The notes below the pieces were generated by a model. It was not told the origin of the DNA. It made no database searches and saw only the letters and a program-made list of their open reading frames with translations. Shown here piece after piece: positions 1 through 5,468 of a stretch of 8,959 nucleotides of DNA (position 1 is its first letter; each line of letters begins with the position of its first letter). Made by a program: the position numbers and the translations under genes. This DNA is from SAR324 cluster bacterium (GTDB lineage Bacteria > SAR324 > JACQKK01), in assembly GCA_022572825.1 (NCBI GenBank), contig JACZVE010000098.1, positions 1 through 8,959 of the forward strand, read 5' to 3'.

Positions 1-1488
1 GACCGTTTTCTCACCAAGCGCCTCATCGCCGAGCAAAGCCGGGGCGGCAACGCAGAAATCCGCGAGAACGGACTGCGGCGTCTGGAAGCGTTGTTCGCCG
101 AGGTGGAGGGCTTCGGCCTGCGCAACGCGCTCAACGAGTTCTGGGCCGCCTGGGGCCGCCTGGCCACACAGCCCGAGGCCGAGATTTTCCGCCAGGACCT
201 GATCGCCTCCGGCCAGCGGCTGGCCACGCGCATCAACGGGCTGAACCGCGACTTCCGGCAGATGCGCAAGGAGCTCAACGGCCGCATCGCTGAGCGGGTG
301 GAGCGAGCCAATCAGCTCGCCGGTCAGATCGCCGGACTCAACAAGCGCATCCAGCAGACCGACCGCGGGCGGGGCGAGGCCAACGATTTGCGCGACGAGC
401 GCGAGGGCGCCCTCAAAGAGCTGTCCAAGCTCATCCAGATCAACTGGTTCGAGTCCGAGGACAAGATGGTGAAGGTCTCCATCGGCAACGGCTTTCCGCT
501 CGTGACCGGGCGGCGCGCCAACTCGGTCGAGGCCAGCTTCGACAACGACGAGATCGGATTTTTCAGCCTGCGAGGCATCGACCCGAAAGGAATCAGCCGC
601 GATCTCACGCCCCACATTCAGGCCGGCGAGTTGAAGGAGTTTGTCGTGCTGCGCGACAAGATCGTGGTCGGCCTCATCGAGCGGCTGGACGAGCTGGCCT
701 CCGAGCTGGCGTTCCGCATTAACCGGCTGCACAATTCCGGCACCGGTTTGAACGCGACGTACGACCGGCTGACCAGTTCCTTTGCGCTCAAACCGGACGC
801 GATCACGCAGCCTCTGCCCTTTCTCAAAGATGGTCTGCTGAGCATTCACCTGGTGGGCCAGAACAACGCGTATCTGGAAACCTACCAGGTGGAGCTGCGT
901 GCCGGGGAGGATACGGTGCAGGACGTGGTGAACCGCATCAACGCCACCGTGGCCAATCCGGACCTGCTGCGTGCCGCGGTCAACAGCGACGGCAGCGTCA
1001 CCATCGAAGCCCAGGGGGCGTTCGATTTCGTGCTGGGAGAAGACGAGACCGACTTTACCACCATCATGGGGTTCAACAATTTCTTCGAAAACCTGCAAGG
1101 TGCCCGCGATTTCCGGATCAATCGCCGCCTGGTGGAGCGGCCCAATCGCATTTCCACCGGCCGCGGGCTGCTGCCGGGGGAAAATTCGGTGGCCCTTGCG
1201 ATCAACCAGCTTCAGTTCGAACCCACCATGAGGGGCGAATCGATCACGTTCGACGAGTTTTACAACGGAATGCTCGCCGAGCTGGGCCTGATGATCAATC
1301 GCGCCCAGGAAGAACTGCGCAACCAACGGCTGATCCTGGACCAGTTCCAGAAGCTGAGGAACGAGATTTCCTCGGTGAACATGGACGAGGAAGTGGCCGA
1401 CATGGTGCAGTTTCAGCGGGGCTTCGAAGCCGCCGCCAAGTTCATCACCTCGGTGGATGAAATGACCCGCACCGTCATCGATATGTAA
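1..1488 (+). CDS. flgK: Flagellar hook-associated protein 1 (FlgK), 5' partial
   Basis: FlgK forms the first hook-filament junction ring outside the cell and is exported by the flagellar type III system. The reading frame is open from base 1, so the N-terminal segment lies outside the window; 495 residues are visible. A TTG at 91 is an internal codon, not the start. Family signs in order: a leading stretch on N-terminal helices (residues 1-70), a helical segment with QIAGLNKRI then EANDLRDERE (about residues 106-137, compare the family's ANDLLDQRD), a beta-rich middle with PLVTG, and the characteristic C-terminal helix with SSVNMDEEVADMVQFQRGFEAAAKF-type sequence ending VDEMTRTVIDM. That terminal helix pairs with the missing N-terminal helix in the D0 domain. 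flgL follows after 14 nt, so the two are probably one transcript. Identity is very safe; only the start is unknown. Confidence 0.97.
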   Translation, partial: DRFLTKRLIAEQSRGGNAEIRENGLRRLEALFAEVEGFGLRNALNEFWAAWGRLATQPEAEIFRQDLIASGQRLATRINGLNRDFRQMRKELNGRIAERVERANQLAGQIAGLNKRIQQTDRGRGEANDLRDEREGALKELSKLIQINWFESEDKMVKVSIGNGFPLVTGRRANSVEASFDNDEIGFFSLRGIDPKGISRDLTPHIQAGELKEFVVLRDKIVVGLIERLDELASELAFRINRLHNSGTGLNATYDRLTSSFALKPDAITQPLPFLKDGLLSIHLVGQNNAYLETYQVELRAGEDTVQDVVNRINATVANPDLLRAAVNSDGSVTIEAQGAFDFVLGEDETDFTTIMGFNNFFENLQGARDFRINRRLVERPNRISTGRGLLPGENSVALAINQLQFEPTMRGESITFDEFYNGMLAELGLMINRAQEELRNQRLILDQFQKLRNEISSVNMDEEVADMVQFQRGFEAAAKFITSVDEMTRTVIDM

Positions 1489-1502
1489 GGGCGAAACCTC
1501 CC

Positions 1503-2747
1503 ATGCGCGTCACCGATCTTACCAAGCAGACCGCCATCCTGCGCAACATCCAGTCCAACGCGGAGCGCCTGCAAACGCTGCAGGAGACCATGGCGTCCGG
1601 ACGGCGCATCAACCGGCTTTCCGACGATCCGATCGGTGCCGTGCAGGCCCAGGACTTTCGCACCAAGCTTTCCTTCTTCGACATGCTCAAGCACATCATG
1701 GCCCAGACTTTCATTTGGCTGGACCGCACCGAGTCGGAGATGGCCCATGTGGGGGACCTGCTGCGGCAGGCCAAAACGCTGATCCTGGCGCAGGCCAACG
1801 ACAGCTCCGATGAGAACTCGCGGCGGGTGACCGCCGGGGAGCTTCAGGGCATCACCGATGCGCTGGTGGAGGCCGGCAATACCCGCATCGGCAAGATCTA
1901 CGTGTTTTCCGGCAGCAAGACCTTCACCAAGCCGCTGGTGCACAACATCGCGGTGCAGTCCGCCGTCGTCAACGCGGAAAGCCTGGCTCCGGACCTGCAG
2001 TTTCTGCTCGACACCGACCAGTTTCAGGCCACCTTCGAGGGTTTCTCCCTTCACCCCTACATCGTGCGGATCGTCAGGGAGGGGGAGATCGGCCGGGCGC
2101 ACTTCGTCGTGTCGGACGACGGAGGGAGCACCTGGAGCAAGGAGAAGACCCTGTTGCCCGAGTTTGAAGTGTTCAACGAGGACGGCCAGCCAACAGACAA
2201 GGTGATGCTGACGCTGATGGGCGCGGACACCGACAAGCTGGGAGAACCGATCGTCTATCCGGTCGGACTGGAGTTTCGCTTCCAGTCCAATCCGCCCATC
2301 CGCTACGAGGGCAATGACGACAAGCGGCTCATTCCCACCAGCGAGGGCGCCCTGCAGCCGATCAATCTGACGGCCCGGGAAATATTCTTCCGCGATGCGA
2401 ACGACCCGGACAGCGTGCACATCTTCGACATGTTGTTCAGCCTCAGGCGGGCGCTGCTGGACAACGATCGGGCGGCGCTGGAGGAACGCCTGCAGGAGCT
2501 GGACGACGCTTTCGAGCAAGTGCTCAACAAGCGTGCCGATACCGGCGCGGTGCGCAAGGAGCTGGAGGATCAGCTGGATAAGCTGTCGGACCGGGAGTTC
2601 AACAACGTCAGCCAGCTTTCCGAGCTTGAAGACCTGGACTTCCCGGCGGCGGTCGTGGAAATGAACCTGGCGGATGTCCGCAACCGGGCCACGCTGGATA
2701 CCAGCGCTCGCCTCATCCAGCCTTCGCTGCTCAACTTTCTGCGTTAG
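1503..2747 (+). CDS. flgL: Flagellar hook-associated protein 3 (FlgL)
   Basis: FlgL forms the second hook-filament junction ring, between FlgK and flagellin, outside the cell. The ATG gives MRVTDLTKQ, and residues 32-43 read SGRRINRLSDDP, the flagellin/FlgL N-terminal signature. The C-terminus (about 388-414) has NLADVRNRATLDTSARLIQ and ends in LLNFLR, the matching D0/D1 helix. An AAGGGCG overlapping the flgK stop (1487-1493) is the likely ribosome site, 9 nt from the ATG. At 414 aa it is about 100 residues longer than enterobacterial FlgL. The extra length sits in the middle (about 175-300), is beta-rich by appearance, and contains SDDGGSTW (204-211), a perfect match to the Asp-box pattern S-x-D-x-G-x-T-W. 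This part should be the surface-exposed domain. Co-transcription with flgK is likely. Confidence 0.96.
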   Translation: MRVTDLTKQTAILRNIQSNAERLQTLQETMASGRRINRLSDDPIGAVQAQDFRTKLSFFDMLKHIMAQTFIWLDRTESEMAHVGDLLRQAKTLILAQANDSSDENSRRVTAGELQGITDALVEAGNTRIGKIYVFSGSKTFTKPLVHNIAVQSAVVNAESLAPDLQFLLDTDQFQATFEGFSLHPYIVRIVREGEIGRAHFVVSDDGGSTWSKEKTLLPEFEVFNEDGQPTDKVMLTLMGADTDKLGEPIVYPVGLEFRFQSNPPIRYEGNDDKRLIPTSEGALQPINLTAREIFFRDANDPDSVHIFDMLFSLRRALLDNDRAALEERLQELDDAFEQVLNKRADTGAVRKELEDQLDKLSDREFNNVSQLSELEDLDFPAAVVEMNLADVRNRATLDTSARLIQPSLLNFLR

Positions 2748-2748
2748 T

Positions 2749-2779
2749 ACCGGCTGGGTGTACTTGGCGCCGGTTGTTT
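2749..2779 (+). terminator. Weak candidate terminator after flgL
   Basis: ACCGGC (2749-2754) pairs with GCCGGT (2769-2774) across a 14-nt loop and is followed by TGTTT. It starts 2 nt after the flgL stop. The stem is short, the loop is large and the T tract is interrupted, so termination would be partial at best; read-through into csrA is possible. Confidence 0.25.
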
Positions 2780-2998
2780 GGGCCGCGGCGTAACGCGTTG
2801 AGCATGAATGAGCTAGCGACACGGTCACGCGGATTGACGGCGCGACGTACAATTGAGCCCCGGCGGCGCAGAAAAAAAGTACGCCGCGGCTGAAGAATGG
2901 GACGCTTTGGTGCGGATTTTGATTGAATGAAACGTGTGACCGTCAGAGGCACCTGAAACTGTCGGGCCTGCATTGTCAGCAGTTAGGATTAGGGGCCT

Positions 2999-3043
2999 TG
3001 CATGAAAATGCATCCTGGATAGATCCAAGGAGGCATTATCCAG
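2999..3043 (+). promoter_or_regulatory. Tandem hairpins in csrA leader with GGA-bearing loop
   Basis: Two adjacent inverted repeats. The first is TGCAT-GAAA-ATGCA (2999-3012), a 5-bp stem with a GNRA-type tetraloop. The second is CTGGATA (3015-3021) paired with TATCCAG (3037-3043), a perfect 7-bp stem whose 15-nt loop holds AAGGAGG (3027-3033). CsrA binds GGA displayed in hairpin loops, so this is a plausible autoregulatory site. No ATG, GTG or TTG lies at a usable distance after this AGGAGG, so it is unlikely to serve translation. A competing fold pairs TGGA (3016-3019) with TCCA (3024-3027), so the two shapes exclude each other. The structure is visible; the CsrA role is inferred. Confidence 0.45.
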
Positions 3044-3098
3044 CATCATAGGGTTGCTTTGCTTCGAATGTGTTCCCCGTAATCATTATTTGGCCGCC

Positions 3099-3104
3099 AG
3101 GAGG
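3099..3104 (+). promoter_or_regulatory. csrA Shine-Dalgarno, GGA in a small hairpin loop
   Basis: AGGAGG ends 5 nt before the csrA ATG and fixes that start. It is flanked by GCC (3096-3098) and GGC (3103-3105), so it can fold as GCC-AGGA-GGC with GGA in a tetraloop, the form CsrA prefers. The 8-nt word AGGAGGCA here also occurs at 3028-3035 in the leader. Two such sites about 70 nt apart fit a CsrA dimer bridging upstream and ribosome-binding GGA motifs, which would repress its own translation. Confidence 0.6.
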
Positions 3105-3109
3105 CAACA

Positions 3110-3343
3110 ATGCTGATTCTGACAAGGAAGTCAGGAGAAAGCATCACGATTGGTGATGACATCAAGATTCAGGTGATCGAAATCAAGGGCAGGCAGGTGC
3201 GCTTGGGGATCGATGCGCCTAGAAAGTACGCGATTCACCGGGAAGAGGTTTACATCCGCATTCAAGAGGAAAACAAGCGCGCGGCCTCCAAGGCGCCGTT
3301 GACGCTGAAGTCCATTGGAGACCTTTGGAAGAAGAAGAAGTGA
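3110..3343 (+). CDS. csrA: Carbon storage / translational regulator CsrA
   Basis: CsrA is a small homodimeric RNA-binding protein that represses or activates translation by binding GGA motifs, often over Shine-Dalgarno sequences; flagellin mRNA is a classic target where FliW is present. The protein starts MLILTRKSGESITIGD, as expected for the family, with L4 and R6 in the first strand and the key basic RNA-contact residue R44 in IHREE (42-46). It is 77 aa against 61 in E. coli. The extra C-terminal part (about 57-77) ends LWKKKK, written as four AAG codons. FliW-controlled CsrA proteins typically carry such a C-terminal extension, and fliW follows at once, so the tail is a likely FliW contact (inference). 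The start is fixed by AGGAGG 5 nt upstream. Confidence 0.98.
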   Translation: MLILTRKSGESITIGDDIKIQVIEIKGRQVRLGIDAPRKYAIHREEVYIRIQEENKRAASKAPLTLKSIGDLWKKKK

Positions 3344-3361
3344 GCCCGAAGGCGGCGTAGT

Positions 3362-3401
3362 GCCGGCGACGGAACAGCGCCATTGCGGCGATTCCGTCGG
3401 C
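3362..3401 (+). promoter_or_regulatory. Stem-loop in the csrA-fliW spacer
   Basis: GACGGAA (3368-3374) pairs perfectly with TTCCGTC (3392-3398). Inside, CGCC (3378-3381) pairs with GGCG (3387-3390) around ATTGC. Outside, GCC (3362-3364) pairs with GGC (3399-3401) if GGC at 3365-3367 is bulged. This is about 14 bp of stacked stem in an 87-nt spacer. No T tract follows, so it is not a standard terminator. It may be an RNA-stability or processing element that sets the CsrA:FliW ratio, or a partial attenuator. Confidence 0.5.
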
Positions 3402-3422
3402 TTGATGCCACTCGTACCAGGT

Positions 3423-3428
3423 AGGAGG
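3423..3428 (+). promoter_or_regulatory. fliW Shine-Dalgarno with 2-nt spacing
   Basis: AGGAGG lies only 2 nt before the fliW ATG at 3431, much closer than the usual 5-9 nt. A weaker AGG at 3419-3421 could offer better spacing. The ATG is kept because the family-conserved TRFG motif begins at residue 6, leaving no room for a later start. The tight spacing may lower fliW translation relative to csrA. Confidence 0.55.
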
Positions 3429-3430
3429 CG

Positions 3431-3937
3431 ATGAAAGTCAAAACGACCCGATTCGGAACGATCGACGTGAAGGAAGAGCAGGTCATCACCTTGACGGAGG
3501 GGATGCTGGGCTTCTCCGAATGCAGCCGATACCATCTGATGGACGACGAGATCGGCGAGCCGTTCATGTGGATGCAGTCGCTGGACATTCCCTCGCTGGC
3601 ATTCGTGGTCATCGATCCGGCCATCATTCTGCCCTCGTACCACTTCTCGGTGAAGAAGGATCAGATCAAGAACCTGGAAACCGATAACGTGGATGATCTT
3701 CAGGTCTATGTGATCGTAACGATGGCAGCCAACATTCTGGACGTGACGGTTAACCTGCAAGGGCCCTTGGTGGTCAATAAGAACAAGCGGGTAGGCCTGC
3801 AGGTCGTGCTCAACGATCCCAACTTCAGCACCCGCCACCCACTGTTCACCGATCAGCCGGAAACGCAGGTGGAAGCAGTCGAGGCGGTGCGCAAGGAAAA
3901 CCAGGTGGCCTCCCAGCGCGTTGCGATCGCCGGGTAA
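3431..3937 (+). CDS. fliW: Flagellar assembly factor FliW
   Basis: FliW is a cytoplasmic protein that binds CsrA allosterically, blocking RNA binding, and also binds flagellin. When flagellin accumulates, FliW is titrated and free CsrA shuts off flagellin translation. Family features seen: TRFG (6-9), GMLGF (24-28), FMWMQS (45-50, compare F.WLQS), LAFVVIDP (56-63), and VNLQGPLVVN (107-116) followed by an RVGLQVVL strand (120-127). The length, 168 aa, is slightly above the usual 130-160 because of a polar tail after about residue 143. It sits 87 nt after csrA. The gene order is csrA then fliW, the reverse of Bacillus subtilis. Nothing is missing from the core motifs, so it should be functional. 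Flagellin itself is not in this window. Confidence 0.96.
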   Translation: MKVKTTRFGTIDVKEEQVITLTEGMLGFSECSRYHLMDDEIGEPFMWMQSLDIPSLAFVVIDPAIILPSYHFSVKKDQIKNLETDNVDDLQVYVIVTMAANILDVTVNLQGPLVVNKNKRVGLQVVLNDPNFSTRHPLFTDQPETQVEAVEAVRKENQVASQRVAIAG

Positions 3938-4035
3938 CGGGGCGCACCGCGTTCCCCTCCCGGCAAGCGCCCTTCGGTGCTCGCCGATACCACCCGGCCA
4001 TCAACCTTCCTGCTACGACACCACCCTCCTACCGG

Positions 4036-4079
4036 CCGCGGCGGGCCGCTCCTGAATTCAGGCGCGGCCCGCCCGGATT
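4036..4079 (+). terminator. 34-nt near-perfect palindrome, candidate terminator downstream of fliW
   Basis: GGCGGGCCGC (4040-4049) is the exact reverse complement of 4064-4073. Between them, CCTGAATTCAGG (4051-4062) is itself a perfect palindrome. Only the 4050/4063 pair mismatches, so 16 of 17 pairs match, and CCG/CGG outside adds 3 bp with one bulged C. The RNA hairpin would be very stable. Only three Ts follow, so intrinsic termination is plausible but not textbook. The DNA symmetry also allows a dimeric-protein binding site. Confidence 0.5.
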
Positions 4080-4150
4080 TCCGTACGCCCCGCGCGACGC
4101 CTCCCAGGCGGGCTGACCGGCCCCCTCCACGCAACGACGCCCGCGCTCAA

Positions 4151-4179
4151 TTGCGAACGGGAGGCACTGCGGCTATCGT
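4151..4179 (+). promoter_or_regulatory. Candidate sigma-70-type promoter for the NRDE gene
   Basis: TTGCGA (4151-4156) and TATCGT (4174-4179) each match 4 of 6 consensus bases and are separated by exactly 17 nt. They lie downstream of the palindrome/terminator and about 80 nt upstream of the ATG at 4258, where a promoter is needed. Prediction by eye only. Confidence 0.35.
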
Positions 4180-4257
4180 GTCACCGGGGCCGTATAGCGA
4201 GCCCGCGCGCACCTCCTCCCCGAGCGCCGCACACCCCGCACCCACCATTGCGCCGCC

Positions 4258-5091
4258 ATGTGCCTTGTACTGCTGGCCCTGCGCAGTCATCCGGACATGG
4301 AGCTGATGCTGGCGGGCAACCGTGACGAGTTCTACACCCGCCCCTCCGCCCCGCCCGCAGTGATCGCCAGCGATCCGCTCATTTACGCGGGACGGGATCT
4401 GGAGGCAGGCGGCACGTGGATGGGGCGCAATCAAATGGGCATGGCGGCGGTGCTGACCAATCGCCGCGACCCCGATGCGCGTGAGGTGCCCGATGCGCGT
4501 TCCAGGGGCGAGATCGTTCTCAAGCTGCTCGCCCACGGCGACCCGGAGGCCGCCGCGACAGGGTTGGCCAGGACACCGGTGCGCCACTACCGCCCGTTCA
4601 ATGTCCTCTTCGGCACCGCGCGGAGGATGTACTGTTATTCCTCCCAGGAGGCGCGTCCGCCCGCCGTGCTGGGGGCGGGATTCTACGCGTTGAGCAATTC
4701 CACTCTGGATGACCGCACGTGGCCCAAGGTGGCGCGCTCCCATGCCTTTTTCCAACGGCACCGCGGGCTGGACGGCGAGTCCTTCCTGCTGGCCTTGCAG
4801 GCCTTCCTCTGCGACCCCACGCCGCCCGACGCGCTGCCCAGCCCCCATCGCGACGAGGAGATTCACGGAGCGCTGGGCGCGGTATTCATCCGCACGCCGG
4901 GGTACGGCACCGTATCGGCCTCGATCATCACCGAAGGGGGTGCGCTGGGCGGACGCTACTACTTCGCGGAAGGGCAGGACATGCGGCACGCGCAGCAGGG
5001 TTGGGCGCGTGCCGCACTCGGCGATGGCGCGCGTTCCGTGCCGCGATCGGCCGCGGGCAGCCCGTTTCGGCTGCTGAGGTTCCCCGAGTGA
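4258..5091 (+). CDS. NRDE domain (TANGO2-like) protein
   Basis: This belongs to the NRDE/TANGO2 family, found from bacteria to human TANGO2. Its biochemical role is unsettled; lipid/CoA homeostasis and haem handling have been proposed for eukaryotic members. The 277-aa product begins MCLVLLALRSHP, with the conserved Cys2 just after the start, and has the family-defining N-R-D-E at residues 21-24 followed by FYTRPS. Next come AGRDLEAGGTWMG (about 44-56), a typical block, then GMAAVLTNRRDP (about 60-71). A later LSNSTLDDRTWPKV segment (about 144-157) matches the family's LSN...WPKV. No signal peptide or membrane segment is evident. The MC start makes the ATG secure although no Shine-Dalgarno sequence precedes it. 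It appears monocistronic, with non-coding DNA on both sides. Confidence 0.93.
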   Translation: MCLVLLALRSHPDMELMLAGNRDEFYTRPSAPPAVIASDPLIYAGRDLEAGGTWMGRNQMGMAAVLTNRRDPDAREVPDARSRGEIVLKLLAHGDPEAAATGLARTPVRHYRPFNVLFGTARRMYCYSSQEARPPAVLGAGFYALSNSTLDDRTWPKVARSHAFFQRHRGLDGESFLLALQAFLCDPTPPDALPSPHRDEEIHGALGAVFIRTPGYGTVSASIITEGGALGGRYYFAEGQDMRHAQQGWARAALGDGARSVPRSAAGSPFRLLRFPE

Positions 5092-5105
5092 AGAGGCCGT
5101 GGCGT

Positions 5106-5136
5106 GCGCGGGCTCGTTCGTCCAGCCCGTCCGCGC
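5106..5136 (+). terminator. Weak candidate terminator after the NRDE gene
   Basis: GCGCGG and CCGCGC form a perfect 6-bp GC stem across a 19-nt loop in which GGGC/GCCC gives an alternative pairing. It starts 14 nt after the stop codon. Only TT follows, so this is a hairpin candidate with weak support for termination. Confidence 0.2.
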
Positions 5137-5418
5137 TTGCGGCGTCTGGTCAAAGCACCGAGCTGGGAGCGGCTCGACGGGGGGTGTCATGGCGTGGCTC
5201 TCCTATTGCCAGGGCGCCGTTTCACGGGCTAACATTCTGTGCGAGTTTCCCCACCCTTCCGCGTCGCTTTTTAGTGCCGCGATGCTCCCCGTCCCCGCGC
5301 ACGAGGAGGAGGCCGAGGGGCGGGCTTCTGTCTTCACGGGATTATCACGGCAAGTGGCCGGGGCTAAAGGTATAGGCGCATAACCTATTGCATGCCGGTA
5401 ATTTGCGTGACGGCGGCG

Positions 5419-5437
5419 TGCCCGAATCCTTCGGGCA
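5419..5437 (+). promoter_or_regulatory. 8-bp hairpin in the leader of the CoA-lyase gene
   Basis: TGCCCGAA (5419-5426) and TTCGGGCA (5430-5437) are exact reverse complements around a 3-nt TCC loop. The hairpin ends 31 nt before the chosen ATG at 5469. No T tract follows. It may protect mRNA or act in control of translation; as a DNA palindrome it could also be an operator. Confidence 0.45.
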
Positions 5438-5468
5438 GCCCGGAGCGATCCAATCGAGGCGGCGGGAC

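Larger units (their letters stand above)
2748..3109 (+). other. Non-coding flgL-csrA intergenic region / candidate csrA leader
   Basis: This 362-nt gap has no protein I can support. It is less GC-rich towards csrA and contains several inverted repeats: ACCGGC/GCCGGT just after flgL, GCGGCG/CGCCGC around an A7 run (2863-2887), TGCAT-GAAA-ATGCA (2999-3012) and CTGGATA/TATCCAG (3015-3043). A six-codon frame starting ATG at 3002 and ending TAG at 3020-3022 has AGGGG at 2991-2995, 6 nt upstream, and could be a tiny leader ORF. No sigma-70, sigma-54 or sigma-28 promoter with acceptable boxes and spacing was found, so csrA may be read through from flgKL or use a promoter I cannot recognise. Confidence 0.6.
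3938..4257 (+). other. Non-coding fliW-NRDE intergenic region
   Basis: This 320-nt, very C-rich stretch lacks any credible gene; open frames across it show low-complexity Pro/Arg/Ala composition. It contains an imperfect repeat just after fliW (GGCGCACCG at 3941-3949 against CGGTG-ct-CGCC at 3975-3985), the strong palindrome at 4040-4073, and a candidate sigma-70-type promoter at 4151-4179. The regulatory boundary between the flagellar block and the NRDE gene lies here. Confidence 0.6.
5092..5468 (+). other. Non-coding NRDE-lyase intergenic region
   Basis: A 377-nt gap without a credible gene. Early on, GCGCGG (5106-5111) can pair with CCGCGC (5131-5136), 15 nt after the NRDE stop, but without a T tract. 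CGAGC/GCTCG follows near 5160-5177. A T5 run occurs at 5268-5272 without a good stem. Near the lyase gene are ATAGG-N7-CCTAT (5372-5388) and the strong hairpin at 5419-5437. No convincing -35/-10 pair was found; TTATCA (5342) with TAAAGG (5365) is the best but weak. Confidence 0.55.

Noticed and set aside
1413..2852. 479-codon open frame on the minus strand across flgL
   Set aside because: It is antisense to a clear flgL, shows no family motifs and has His/Gln/Val-rich shadow composition. High-GC codon bias produces such frames.
2834..2853. TTGACG and TACAAT as a csrA promoter
   Set aside because: The boxes look good individually but are only 8 nt apart, far from the 16-18 nt needed.
2863..2887. 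GCGGCG/CGCCGC hairpin with A7 in the loop, as a reverse-strand terminator
   Set aside because: The A run is in the loop rather than outside the stem, and no minus-strand gene needs a terminator here.
3142..3158. CATCAC-GATTG-GTGATG hairpin inside csrA
   Set aside because: It lies in codons for the conserved SITIGDD segment, so protein constraint explains it well enough.
3977..4306. 109-codon frame overlapping the NRDE start
   Set aside because: Pro/Arg/Thr-rich low-complexity product that crosses the palindrome and overlaps the real gene in another frame.
5388..5468. Extended TTG start for the CoA-lyase gene
   Set aside because: The extra 27 residues lack family similarity, include the 5419-5437 hairpin and have no ribosome site; ATG 5469 is better.
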